Positions 47,801 through 60,640 are shown, numbered from the stretch's first letter. The stretch is DNA of 64,000 nucleotides from Nipponacmea schrenckii (GCA_030562195.1 CM060201.1:29184067-29248066), one strand, 5' to 3'. Program-made: numbers and translations. Notes: a model not told the origin generated them from the sequence alone.

Positions 47801-50457
47801 GAATATTAACCACATTACCACATTCCCGAACGGCTTTAGGCAAAACAGTGGTACATTGACAGTTTGCAATGTAAAGACTATCGACTAGTACTTCACTATT
47901 GCTGAACAATAAAAGGCAAACTTTTTGCGTTTCCACTTGGTTAAACAAGCTATGTTTTCATTTTGACCTCAATAAATTGCTGAATGCAAAAAGTGAGGTT
48001 TTCGGTAGTAACAAGTGACCAAGCATGTTACCTTGATTCCCTTGAAAGGAACAATATTCGTAAAGAATATTCTTCTACAACAGTTTAGACATACAGGTGG
48101 ATGGGACATTTGTATTCATTTGCATCTGGTGTCAATGTCTAGAGAAGGTAAAGACTACCTAATTTCATTATCAAATCTTTTTCAAGAGTACAGTATTTAA
48201 TATAGACTAAGTACAGAAAAGTAATTGAGATAAGATGTAAACTAGAGAGTCTGCATTGGTTGAAAGATACTTCTGAGACCAATGTGATAAGCCACCCACT
48301 CCCCGTTGTGTCCTGAATACAGACACATTAACCTGTTATCTGAATCTATAGTGTAATTCTTGCATAAAATAACAGACCCAAACCTAATTATAGACCATTA
48401 AATTACAGTTTAAACACCAGATTTAATCAATAGAATGATGTAAAGGGTCATGATATTTTCCGGTTTAGAAAAGCATTTAAAATGTCTTGTGTTTTTTCTT
48501 GTGATTAACATGTATTAAAACAAGCACTCTACTGTTCTTTTTGTAGGCCTGGAAATGAGAAAAGATCTGTAATAATTGGCTAAATTTTGATTGGACAATA
48601 TCTAGCTATGAATACATAATTTCCATTACGTTTAATATTGTAGCCTTCAGGTAGTATGGGGAATGGTGGTGTGGTTTTGAGCTGCACACCCTCCCCTTCG
48701 TTACTCAATTGTCCATGCAATTAAAGAAGATTGGTTAAAGTGTGATTCTATGTCATACAATACCGATCTTTGATACATTTTAGTTTCTAATGATCAAGTA
48801 ATTGAACTCTAAGGTTGAAGAGCTAGGGAGAAAAGTGCAAGTTGTTCCTTTTGAACTTTCTGATACCCTTCTAGAACAACTCTCTGCATCAATTTTTGAG
48901 GGTTTTGGGATTAAAGTACAGTGTTTATAAGCCCAATCCTTGACAAAATGACTAACATTTGATTCAGTCGACTGAGTTTCTATGTGAATATGTTAAATAA
49001 GCTTAGGAAGTATGAATGAGTCTATTGTAATTTGAATAAGGTATGTTAATTCATTGACCTTTATAACCTGGTATATAATATTATAGCCTTGTCAAGTTAA
49101 ATACATCTTCTCATCACTTAAATACTATGTTTTTTCACCATTTTCACTAAAACACAATGTAAATTATCTTCTATTTGCCTCTGGATTGCCGCCTTTTAAC
49201 AGTTATGGATAGTACAGTGAATCCTATCCTGCTCACCACCTTTATTGAAAAAAACTACCTTTAATATACAACCACTATTTCCCCTTTGCCAGTTTTCAAT
49301 ATGGTTTATGACTGATTACTGACCACTTTCATTATGCAACCATTGCCCATGTATTTTCACTTCTGTACAATCAATTAAGCAGCCAAAACAGTTCTCATCT
49401 TCATTTGATCCCACTCTTACTGTAATGGTTTACCAACATGGCATTTCTTTTTGATTAGAGGGGGGTAGTATTGTTGTTTGGAAAGCACGGGCCTAGGAAT
49501 CAGACCTAATTTTTATTTCCTCGCACCGATCGGGATTCGAACCCACGGGGGGAAAAAAATTGAGATTTACCATTAAAATCAGTAATTATTTTTACATTGG
49601 TGGACACAAAGTGACTAAAAACAAATCATTTCAATAAAAAGCATATTGCGCATCTGCGATCTACCTCAATTCATTTGATTTTAAAATTTCAGCTTCTGCT
49701 AGAAGCCAACCAACTAACCAAAACTCTATGCACAAGTGGATTAAATCAGCTTTTTTAAGATTTTTTAAATGAATAAGAGCTTAACATATAAGAAATTAAA
49801 GACTTGAAAAATATAGTACTGTTATAGTATTTATGTGTTTGTATGTTTCTATATGACAATCATTCTGGACTAAATCTAACAGAGTTATTCCCCATTAGTA
49901 AGATATATACCGTAACTGTAAGAATATACAATTTGTTTTACATGTAAATACAAATGCCATACTTGTGTTGAATTTGTGCAGTTGAAAATATAAATATGAT
50001 TCCAAATAGCTTACTGTTGTTTATCATCATAAACCAATTATGATGGAGTAAATTAGTCTTAAATATAAAAAACAAAAATTATTTTATTGTAAAAAAAAAC
50101 ATTATTATATATTATTGTACATATTTTGTGTTCTGACCAATCATATAGTACATAGTTTTTTTCTGCATACTCATAGATCAACATCCGTCAATTTTTCTAG
50201 AAAACCCTTTAAGATTATACACATTTTGTATCTTGGAAATTTTGAATAAAAATTATCTGCTGGATTTTTGCTGATCAACAGCAGTTGGTCTTTATTGGCT
50301 ATCTTAACTGGTCAGATTTCGTAAAGAATCAAATGTTACTAGCTTTTTGACAACTGACCCCCTAAAATGTTTGTACATGTATGAAGTGTATAAATCAATG
50401 AGGATTTCATGGCAGAATCAGAGATATCATTTTAACCATTTTATTTTTCTTTTTCAG
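44846..50457 (+). other. Intron within duplication copy B
   Basis: Colinear with copy A from 30,646 on. It contains the two empty transposon sites: TTAA at 44,965, and the P-element junction near 49,158-49,165. No exon is found. Short frames such as 47,168-47,362 are conserved with copy A only through the DNA duplication. Confidence 0.5.
49480..49556 (-). repeat. Truncated tRNA-like SINE fragment, copy B only
   Basis: On the minus strand it contains GTGGGTTCGAATCCCGATCG: a perfect Pol III B-box/T-arm (49,532-49,544), with neighbours matching the SINE at 57,300-57,420 (ACCGATCG.GATT.GAAC..AC on the plus strand). No A-box is present, so it is a 5'-truncated fragment and not a tRNA gene. Confidence 0.6.
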
Positions 50458-51336
50458 GTGAAAAATTCTGAACAACAAAATGGATTAAATCCTGATCCTT
50501 TCAACGGACATCAATTTGACGATTTACCATCAAATTCTAACCCATTGTACGAAATGTCGTCTGATAACACCAATCCCTTGTATGAGTTTGACAACACTGA
50601 GAGTGAATTTGCCAATGAAATATTAAGTGCTGTAGAATCCAATCAAAAAGTTTCGCAATCAAATTCATCGAATCCCTTATATGATTTATCAAATGCTGAT
50701 GATATAGATGATGAACAGCTATTTCCACCGTCTCCTCCAAAAGCATCTGAGAATAGCAATCCTTTGTATGATATGAACAACTCTGCTGACCCAGAATATA
50801 ATGACAATTTAAACCAAGATGGCAGCTATGACCAAGATATCATTCAAAGTGAAACTAGCTATGATTATTCCAACAACAGTGGACCATTAGATGATTCTGC
50901 TCAAGAATCAGACCAATTTCAAGACATCAGAAATTCTGGAGGTAATTGGGAAACATCAGAAACATTGACATCATCTAGTACTGGACCAGATGGTGAAACT
51001 ATCACAGAAACAGTAATTACTAGAACCAGCAAATCAAGGAGTAGGAGTCCTGAAGTGGTTGAAACTGTGACTGAAGTTCGTAAGTCACGAAGTCAGAGTC
51101 CAGATATTGTTGAATCTGTGACTGAAGTTCGCAAGTCACGAAGTCGTAGCCCAGAAGTTGTTGAAACCGTGACCGAGGTGCGTAAGTCACGAAGTTACAG
51201 TCCAGAAGCTGTAGAAACAGTGTCACAAGTTAGGAGTAGCAGTCCAGTGATGGAAGATGACAGTTTTACTCAACAGGAGGTACATCAAGAGTACACTGAA
51301 CCAGAACCAGAACCAAATCATCACATTGAAGAAATG
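50458..51336 (+). CDS. NPLY/SRSP-repeat exon, copy B, intact (293 codons)
   Basis: The exon has acceptor TTTTTCAG at 50,457 and donor ATG|GTGAGT at 51,337, phase 0 at both ends, so it can be included or skipped without changing frame. The open frame extends past both splice sites; those extensions are intron. The N-terminal two-thirds is acidic and Asn/Ser-rich, with NPDPF and four NPLY[ED] motifs (NPLYEM, NPLYEF, NPLYDL, NPLYDM) plus PPSPP. The C-terminal third has four tandem 20-residue repeats of the form KSRSRSPEVVETVTEVR, then a Gln/Glu-rich tail ending HHIEEM. NPxY motifs bind PTB domains and endocytic adaptors, and SRSP is a likely kinase target. These are motif inferences. It probably follows the exon at 18,544-18,726. 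No known family is recognised with confidence. Confidence 0.8.
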
Positions 51337-54300
51337 GTGAGTAGAGTTGTAATTAACTTAATTCACTGCCTAGAGCATGATATCAGCGTTTGCGTCTTTC
51401 TAAAATTTCTTTCAGATTTAGCCCTGTTCAAGAATAATGGACTCACTTTCTTTCTCAAGTCTGTCCGTCTGCCAACCAGAAGGGAGATAACTATGTCAGT
51501 GTCTTTTATCATTTCTCCTTTGAACTGTAAAAGTCACGTATTTTATTTGAAACATGCAAATTGTTGCACACTGTGACAACATGGCCGACAAATTTACAAT
51601 GTTTAAAATCAATGTTTATTTTGGTGAGAACCTTTTCTACATACTTCTCTTGACCATCGTTTGACTCAAAAGTATTCCTTCCAAATTTACGTTTGTTTTG
51701 ACTTCAATCGAAACAGATCAATGCAGTAAAGTAGAAATAGAGCCTCTATACAAATTTGCTTAGACTGAAAGAAGTCTACATTTGGACAAATTTTCTCGCT
51801 AAGATGCATCATAAGAGACAGGATTTGAGTTTATAATATTTTAACTGGTTTTGTAAGTGAAAACTTTATATTAGAACTTTTTATGTATTACTATCGTGCC
51901 TCAGATTTTTACAGAAAATTGGCAGTAGATTTCAAGAGACGTATCTTTTTTTCTACGTGTCATATAAAATTTTGTTTCAGCTCAAGAAATGTTATTTCAC
52001 ATTATTTGAATGTTTCATGTTTCTAAGGCGGCATGCAGCAAAACAAAAACAATTTTGTATAAAACCAAATGAAACAATTGGTAAAATAAACGAATGGGAC
52101 AAATGAAGGGAAAACTAAAATGTATTATTTTTAAGAATATGTTGGTAAATGCAAAATTAATCGAGAAAACAAAGTAGTTTATGAAAGAATCAAATTATTT
52201 TCATATTAGTATTGAATATAATATGCTACACCATTACTTTCTCCTTTGCATTTATTTTAACGTCTGTTTCTAATCAATTCTTAATGAATTTTAAAGGCCA
52301 TAGAGTGAAATCAGTGTTATTCTTGGGTGTAATTTTTATCTGTATCATACATTACACTTTTGTCCTAACAATTCTCAAGTCAAATACACAAAAAGTGGCA
52401 TCTACTAAAATTAACAATTTTAACATTTAATTAATGAAGTATAAACTTCGTCACATGTACATCACTTTGAATGAACGTTCTACAACACAATGGTGATGCC
52501 CAAGAATTTGATGACTATTTGTTTTACAAATACAGTCAGTGATGCCCAAGAAATAAACAACAATTTAATATACTGTAATAAAATATACTAAAACACCATT
52601 ACATAATATCTATCAAATTTAACTGTTATATCAAATATATATATATTAACATATATTGCCGTGTTCGATTTTAAAATTGTGCAATATTTACTTTTAGAAA
52701 AAATCTGTCATCCTATGAACTAAATCATATAGACGTATATTATAATAAATGAGAACAAACAAGAAACAACCATTTAAATGATATCTTCCCATTACATAAA
52801 ACTGAACATATAAAACCTCCCAATATCTAAATATTTGTTTTCAAATACTTGAATTTGAAATCAGAAACCACAGCATTGTCAACATAATCTTAATAACATA
52901 TTAATGTACTTCTTTGAATAATTCTGTGCATTTTTATCCCTTTCTCATTTCGCTTTGATAAGGGTAAATAAGATCGAGACAAATTCGATAAAATAGGAAA
53001 TTGTTTCAACATTGACTAAAGAAAAATAAACAGAAAAGAAATGATTTTGATCATGGAAAAAGCAAATGCCTCAAAAGAATCAGGGGCTATAACTTCAATC
53101 AAAAACTCATCTCACTAAATGTGTTTTCAAACCTAAAGAGGTGTTAACAGGGGATTTTTGTCTCATCCAAGCTGTATAAATTAGTGGGTTAACCTTACCA
53201 CTGGCAATAAACAGAAATGTATACATTTTGTCTACAACCAGGATCAAACTTGTGTACACAAGCGATACTAAGAGTGTTTACCAATTTCCCAATACATAAA
53301 AAATGCGGTTGGCAAAGGTTTGGATTGGTTCGCCATCACGATCACGTCAACAATGTCATGCGGTAGTTTACTCTCGTTGACAGGACAGTGCATATCTCTT
53401 AAGCCTTGGTCAAACACGAATCAAAGGACAATAAGTGGAACAATAGGATTAACTGTAACATCTTGTGGTTGAGGTTAACTTGGTCATTCAGTCACGTTTA
53501 ATTTTCATATAAAATATCTGAAATCGTGTCAATAAAAGCTTTTGCGAGGGGAAATTGAGAATATTTTCAACAGCAAGTGTTGGATGGAGTCAACTTACAA
53601 CTTGAATAAATTGATTGTGAACAGAACAAAGAAATTAAAGCTATCAATGTTTCTTGGCTAATGGAAAATGATGTGAGTGTGTCAGTTGATCTTCTTTGAC
53701 ATTTAAACGCAATAAAAAAACTTTTAAAAAAGTAGAACATATGCTTAAAGTGTGAACAGAAAATTGGAACTGATAATCATGAGAGGCTGACATTTTGTAA
53801 ATGTTTAATTGGGTACTTGACAACAATTTCAATTCAAGTCTCAGGAACCAAACCTTAAAGTCAAGGATGAACTAATACATGGAAAAATAAAAATCTGAAA
53901 GTGTAAATTTTCTGCAAAAAATATCTGACAAATGTGTTTCTAAACATTTTTTGTTTTCCAGCCTCAGAGAGTTTGTCACCATAAAGAAGAACAAAAGGGG
54001 TCTGATTCATTAGAATTGATTTTTTTTTATGACCAGCTTTCTTTGTTGTCGTATTGTCACTGGAAAAAAATTCTAAAGGCTGATGACTGTTGAATCTAGC
54101 AGACGACATTTGAGGCAAAACAGGAAGTGACACAGATCAATAGTAACGTGGATTGATTTTTATTCTTTTGTATATTGATTAAGTTGTATCATAAATTGTG
54201 TCATCTCAACTCAGAAATATGACAATGAGTAAAAATGGTCGATCTACTTTTAACTTTTAACAGACTAGAAAATAAAATGAAATTTTTGCTAGAAGGAAAT

Positions 54301-57132
54301 AGGTAATTATTATTATTAATCAAACACACTATTGGTTTTTAAAAATATACTCAAAGGAAAATTTTTTTAGTGAAATGATATGATATCCTGAACTTTTTTT
54401 ATCTCTTTTACTGGAGAGTGCTGTGTGTGACAGAAAACTGTAATACTTTTGGTAGATGGTATGTGTCATGTGATGAACTTTTATCTCTTTTACTGGAGAG
54501 TCTAGAAGTGTTGTGTGTGATGGAAAACTGTAATACTTTTGGTAGATGTCATTTGATTGAAAAAAAAATATGGCTCTCAATCTTATTTCTAATTTCTAAG
54601 AGTGTAGATTCTTGTTAGGAATCTATTATCATATTGTTATAAAATCTTATAGTTAGATTTGTCACTTCTGCCAATTTTTAACAAGCCTTTATTATGCATG
54701 AAAGTCATATTATTTTGGGTTTAATATTGGCTAAATAAAAAATATCTATATAAATGGAGTTTAAAATGTTAGGAAATGAGAAATTTGAAATATGTGAAGT
54801 TTCTGTGGGAATATTTATTTTTTGATATTTGTGATGGTTGAGTGTTGGATGTTGAGATTTTTTGTCAAGTCTGCTGATGAGTTCGCATCAAATTACTGGT
54901 ACCTTTTTGACAGCTAGTTAATGATCTCCCATGTTGTGTTTTGACAATTGAATGTCACTAATGAGGCCTGATATATACAATGGAATTGAAAGTAAGACAT
55001 ATGTCTCCTTAACTTATGGAATCTTTTATTTGCATTTCTATTTTTGACATGAAAGATGAAAAGTATATTAGGAATACAGAAGGGATTTATATCACTTAGT
55101 TTTAGTGGAATTGCAGGAACTAGGATATCTGGAAGAAAATTGGAATGTTGCGAATTGATCCTATCAATGTCCCCAATATACATGAACAATTTAGAAAACC
55201 TCTTAAAAATCCAATCTCTTAAAAACTTTAGGACAAGTGCAATTTCTTTCTCAAAAGTCATTCTAAATAATTTAGAAAAGCTTGATTGGATATGCTGCAC
55301 TGACAATACAAGAAACATTCAAGCATTAAAATGACAGCATGATTTTTTGTTTTGAAAGTAAAAAAAGCTACCCGTCTGAAGGCTTCTTATTAAAATAAAT
55401 TGACCACAAAACTCTCATATTCATTACATATTTGTCTATAACATCACAATGATTGTGGGATGAAAATTAAGTGAAAGTTCAGAGATTTCTAGGAAATGTT
55501 TTTGACAGATTGTTGAGAATTTTGTGTAGTATTTGACAAGTTATTAGTGTTCGGTTTGGTCTACTATATAGTATGTATTTAGTGTTTTTATCCTGAATAC
55601 TATAGAAGAAAGAGAGCTAGTGTCAAGTGGGTTGGACAACTTTAGATGGTACAATGGGATAAAAACACAATTTTTTTTTTAGAACTTTAGAGTGGTATGA
55701 ATATGAATTAAGAAATGAATATTTTCACTCCATGGTCAATTTGGAAATATTGATTTAATCAAGACATTTCTGACGATTGAAAACTCAAGTTGGTTCATTT
55801 GATGGTAATGTTAAGAAAAATGGTTGTCATAGGGTTATAATTTGAATTGACCTGTAAAAGTTTGACAACCTTACTCTTGGATATTTCAGTAAACCTTAAC
55901 AGTAAATAAATTAAAGATCTATGTCCAGAAGTTCACCATGAGCTAGTAGAAAAGATTCTTAAGTATCTTGGTTTTGACTCTGGTAAAGTTATGGTACTAA
56001 AATTCTTTGTTAAAATTCCAGTGGTGATTAAGTCTTTCAACTCCTTTCCTTCATTAAAGACTCCAATCATACTTTAATATCTGGTTTTATTACTGCAATA
56101 CATTTGAGCTGAGACATTCCAATCGCTCACTGAAACTTCAATCTCAGGTTCTCTTCATGGCTCCATCCCGAGTTTTATTACCCTGATCTTACAACAGCAT
56201 TACTTCTAATTGTCATTTACAATGAGATCTTAGCATGGTTCCTCAAGACTTCAAATCACAGATTATAAGATTGGGAACACTTTTGTGAACTGTTAGTAAT
56301 ATTTGGTAAGATATAGAGTCATAATATCTACTCTACTTATACAATATAAGTAATCTAAATAAACCTTCCGGCAAGCTTAATGATTAGAGAGCTGCTGGTT
56401 ATTGATTTTAGCACTTTATTGGTTTAAATCATTTTGATGTTTGATGATAATGTCTTATTCCATTACCAACACATGAACACCATGGATAGAACCATTGACC
56501 TCCTGTCTAGATAGTGAGGGCCTTCCTCAGTGAAAGTTTGGAATTAAACAAATATTTACATCCATCCTTACAAATCATGGAGCTAATGAAGACTGGTGAA
56601 TTCAAACTTTGCATTAAGAGGGGATCAGGAATCAAATATCCATGTCTTTTGCGATTCCTAAAAGGTTGTATGTTTGGGTTTTATTTCCTGGAGGAGTAAG
56701 CTACAGGTTTATAAAGATCAATAGATATGTTATGGGGTCATTTCTGCTATGATTAGTAATTGTTAGAGCTGCAAAAGCATCGTAGAACTGAAATAGGTTA
56801 CTTTTGTGCCTGCTGTCCCGGTGCATGTCTTTGTTCATCAGTGGACTTACTTAAATTTATTTTATAGAATCCCTGTATAGACCAATATACCCATAAAACA
56901 AGTAATAATCCATTGAACACAATTAGCTTCATTTTGCAATAATTACTTAGTTTAATGGATGCTTCATATAGAAATTCTACTCTTTAGTGGCATCTGGTGA
57001 GTCCAATTGATGAATATGTACTCTTATTGACCAAGTTTGAAAATTTGACCTTGATGTCCATTCTTAGAAATAGTATTCTTTGAATAGTTATTCTATGATT
57101 CCCTCTGACTCTCAGCATGTGTTTATCATGTT
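51337..57132 (+). other. Downstream intron, first part
   Basis: AT-rich, no supported exon. A local two-copy repeat lies at 54,396-54,560, and a weak copy of the GATGCTATCA-type dispersed repeat at about 55,138-55,190. Confidence 0.4.
54396..54560. repeat. Two-copy local direct repeat
   Basis: TTATCTCTTTTACTGGAGAG, then GTGTGTGA.(A/G)GAAAACTGTAATA and TTTTGGTAGATG, occurs twice about 83-90 bases apart. The second copy has a short TCTAGAAGT insertion. Confidence 0.8.
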
Positions 57133-57420
57133 TGAAAGAAAAAAAGAAAGAAACAACTATATTTTACAAGGATACAAGTCTGCCGAAACAGGAATCTTTC
57201 TACCAGCTGGTCCTTGGCCAAACCTCTTGGCATTGATCTTTCGTGGATTATCTGTACCCATTTACAACTGGGTGGACTGGAATTATGAGTGAAGATGACT
57301 TATTCAAGGTCATCGGACTTTCACACACCGATCGAGATTAGAACTCACATCCGACATTCTCAACGTATCCAAGCAATGGCGTAAAGAACCACCGCTCTAA
57401 CCACTGTGCTATAGATCCCC
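57133..57420 (-). mobile_element. tRNA-derived SINE
   Basis: Read on the minus strand it starts GGGGATCTATAGCACAGTGG. A Pol III A-box (TAGCACAGTGGTTAGAG, 57,395-57,411) and a degenerate B-box (GAGTTCTAATCTC, 57,334-57,346) are about 50 bases apart, as in tRNA genes. A non-tRNA body follows (CACCCAGTTGTAAATGGGTA), and then a T/C-rich tail (TTTCTTTCTTTTTTTCTTTC). The degenerate B-box and poor tRNA folding argue against a functional tRNA. The ends are approximate. Confidence 0.72.
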
Positions 57421-60117
57421 ACATATAGCAATTTATGACCAAGATGGGAATTGATTGTGATGTTGATTGTATTAGTTGATATTTCAATCAGAGTTGACCC
57501 TACAGCACTGAGCAAAACCTTGGATCTGTTTATAAACCAACAGATCAATACTCTAGTTAAGATAGCAGATTGTTTAATTTAGTCAGTTTTCTCCCAGGAT
57601 ATCACTGTTTCCCCATACATTTCATCAACACTGATAAATTTATACAGGTAATTTGTCAATTTGCTTCAATTATCAAATGATGATCATTGGTTTTATTGCT
57701 ATTAAAGGACATGGTCCATAATTTTCAAGTAAATAGTCTACAGATGTATCTTAAACTGCACAATAATTGATGAGCCTTCAAATATTTCCCAAACTAAAAA
57801 TTTCGCTTTCTGAAATTATTTTGTAGATTATTATTATCAAAGGTTTCTAAAAATCTGAATTAAATACATTATCATTTTAGGACCCATAATTGTATGATTT
57901 AAAAATTTTCTTTTTTGATTAAGCTCATTCCCTCGTCAGTGCCTTTGTTGTATTTCTTTTCTTGTTGCTTTGTAATCACCCGAATCACTAATATGCAATA
58001 TGAATTGATTTTATGTCAAGTTGAAGCCACCAGAAAATCGGTGTTCTTTCCAAGCAATGACGGTCCCATTACAAAGATCTCTACTTCATCTGTGAAGTCA
58101 ACTATTTTTACTACTATTATTTACTAGTTACCTTACTAAAATACTGTTTGTTGACTTACTGACTAGACCTATTGTTTAACTTATATAATTAGTTATTTTA
58201 AATTTACCACACAACTTTCTCTAACTTTCTTCAAACATAAGATAAACGAAAAATAAATGTATTCAAACTTCTGTATTATGTCACTGTGTCTGGACCGACT
58301 AAATTGCATCCTGACTTGCATTTCTTTTGTAAGAGGTGAGTTATGTTTCAAGTTAAAAGTGTTCACTATTCTGCAAGGTGACAGATATCAGAATGGTCTT
58401 TTTCCATCTTTACTACATAACATTTGGTTTGTTCAACTGTTTCCAATGGTAGACTATTTCTGATTAAACTTTTATATCACTGATACATTTGGATTCATAA
58501 GGACTGGACTGTTGACGTCAGAAATCAGCATTCAAAGGAATCTGCAGTTATTATGGACCAAAAGTTTGTGGTATTTGAAAACAGGACAATCTGTGTCATT
58601 TTCTTGAAGGTCATGATCAACAGATTACATTTATTTAAATGCCTTTAACTGTGTCTCCACTTGTCATTTAGATGTAATGTAGTTTAAACTCAAGGAGATT
58701 GAAGATAAATTGAATGGGTTTAAAGTGAGATTTGCCTACAGTCATTAGTTTCATGAGTTTAAAATATTGCTGGTGTGTTTAAAGATTATAAGATTTTGGG
58801 TAATTTTGTGAAAGTTTTGACACCACTAGTTATGTACACTGACATTGTGAACAAATTGAAGGTGTAAGCTGTAACTTGTTTACCCCATTTTGTTTGAATT
58901 TTTGGGAATGTTGACAACTTGGAGTTAAAACTTATGTTTTGGAATAATGAGAGTTTTTATGGATCGGTGGAATGTCAGGAATTAGTTTCTTTTCAAAATT
59001 TATTGTTGTTTTGGGTTTTTTTATCCATGCAACTGATGGATGTAACTGTGTCTTTTTTCTTTCGTTATTTTGCCATTAGGGATTGTGTATTTTGAGGCAG
59101 GTTTTACACGCAACTGTAGGATCTAGATGGTCATTTTCCAGTCTTGAATGATCCAGGATGGCTGACTTATGACTCTCTCATTAGATTTTAAAGGGTATAT
59201 GTGTTGTTCCATGAAATTGAACATGAAAGCTCTGAACAGCGCTTGTAAGAATCTTCAAAGATTGACCTTTTGCTTATTACAATTTATGTCTGTCTTTATT
59301 ATGAAAGTTTGGAGTTCAAGGTCATATTTAGAATTTGTCAAGTTGGTTTGTAGACAATAAGTAATAAATAAAGATGACTTCATTATTCTTTGTAACCAAC
59401 TATGAAATATAAAATGTTATTGACACTTACAGGTCAGACAAACAGAAATGTTAGCTGTCAATTTTCATTAATTATGAAATATCACAATCTTTGAAGGGAA
59501 GTCACAAAATTGTTATGTGAGCATCTCAATGGAGAAGAATTTTGTCATCAAAATAAGGCAAGTAGTTAGTTGGAAGTTACAGACAACTGACTTTATACAG
59601 GTTTTGAAAATTTGTACTCCTGCTAGCATTATAATCAGTTATACCTATATTATGTGGAAGGTAATTCCTCTATAGAGCTAACTGATCAAATTGAGGAAAA
59701 ACACTAGTAACTCTTATTGGTGTGTGAAATATCAAGCATTTCTTGCATACTTTTCTGACGTCTTATTTAACGACAGAAACTTTTCAATGGCCTTCTGAAT
59801 GAAAACTGCAATTTTTCTCAGAAATCTTTTTATTTTTTTCTACTGACGTTTTTGATGTTCTGAAGCATAATTAAGGCTTTTTTTTAGTATCACGATAACA
59901 AATATTGCTATCATAATTGGTTCATTGTCGTGATAGGATGTGTCTATAACAGGTTTATAAGGTGTGTCATTTTAATATCTATTATTTCATTATCTCAAAT
60001 TTATCACTTTAGTTAGCTGTGTTATATATTATTTATAAAATCAATGTTATCAACTATCAATATATTTCTATGCCATTTAATTGTTAATGAAAAGCTGGTT
60101 CTAACAAATTTTAACTA
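57421..60117 (+). other. Downstream intron, second part
   Basis: AT-rich, no exon, repeat or RNA gene recognised. Confidence 0.4.
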
Positions 60118-60380
60118 AATAGTTCATTATTTCAGAGAGTAAAGGCATGATTTGTAAATAATTTGAAAGTGAATGTTATGGAGGGATGAGCAAATGACAC
60201 ATTATTTGCCTCTTCAATATAAGTGAAGATCCTATATGTCATGAAATAAATAGTTCATTATTTCAGAGAGTAAAGGAATGATTTGTAAATAATTTGAAAG
60301 TGAATGTTATGGAGGGATGAGCAAATGACACATTATTTGCCTCTTCAATATAAGTGAAGATCCTATATGTCATGAAATAA
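60118..60380. repeat. 131-bp tandem duplication
   Basis: Two adjacent copies (from 60,118 and 60,249) starting AATAGTTCATTATTTCAGAG and including GTTATGGAGGGATGAGCAAA and GATCCTATATGTCATGAAAT. They are practically identical (one G/A difference noted near 60,147/60,278), so the event is recent. Confidence 0.92.
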
Positions 60381-60422
60381 AGAAAGAGCTGTGAATACTT
60401 TAAGCATTATCTATTTTGGTTA

Positions 60423-60640
60423 AAAATCAAAACAAAGGTTTTTTCAATGATTTGTTTTTGGAAGACTCATACTGTTGTCACATTATATTGTGTTGTTCCT
60501 GTTATTCTAGGAAATCAAAACAAAGGTTTTTTTCAATGATTTGTTTTTGGAAGAACTTTTCCAAAAGGCTGTTTTTGGTCACATTTTTAAAAATCATGTT
60601 GTCGTTTTATGTTGTTCCTGTTATTCTAGAAAAATCAAAC
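60423..60640. repeat. Local repeat, period about 88-120
   Basis: AAATCAAAACAAAGGTTTTT, TCAATGATTTGTTTTTGGAA and TGTTGTTCCTGTTATTCTAG each occur twice in order. The second copy has an extra segment (TTTTCCAAAAGGCTG). Confidence 0.8.

Larger units (their letters stand above)
44690..51748 (+). repeat. Large direct duplication, copy B (7.06 kb, uninterrupted)
   Basis: Begins with five to six units of the 28-bp minisatellite (44,690-44,845) and continues colinearly with copy A through the NPLY exon to 51,748, after which the two copies cannot be compared. It lacks both transposons of copy A. Private to copy B are a longer segment at 47,055-47,120 (CCTCGATCTCGTTCGGATGC), the tRNA-like insert at about 49,480-49,560, and 50,008-50,400. 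Confidence 0.93.

Noticed and set aside
33996..48200. Paired short frames at 33,996/47,168 and 34,804/48,015 as conserved small genes
   Set aside because: Similarity comes from the DNA duplication. Changes are not biased to silent sites and no domain or splice signal supports them.
49532..49544. A tRNA gene on the minus strand
   Set aside because: Only a T-arm/B-box is present, with no A-box or cloverleaf. It resembles a truncated SINE.
50347..51576. A single 409-codon gene
   Set aside because: The frame starts in intron upstream of a strong acceptor (50,457) and runs past a strong donor (51,337). Copy A has the same splice sites but different upstream sequence, so only 50,458-51,336 is taken as exon.
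55056..55334. Overlapping 92- and 134-codon frames on opposite strands
   Set aside because: They overlap a weak dispersed-repeat copy. No domain, start context or splice evidence favours either.
57080..57292. 70-codon plus-strand gene
   Set aside because: It lies over the SINE body and has no recognisable domain.
57334..57411. A functional tRNA gene on the minus strand
   Set aside because: A and B boxes are present, but the B-box is degenerate, the arms do not pair well and a SINE-like body and tail follow.
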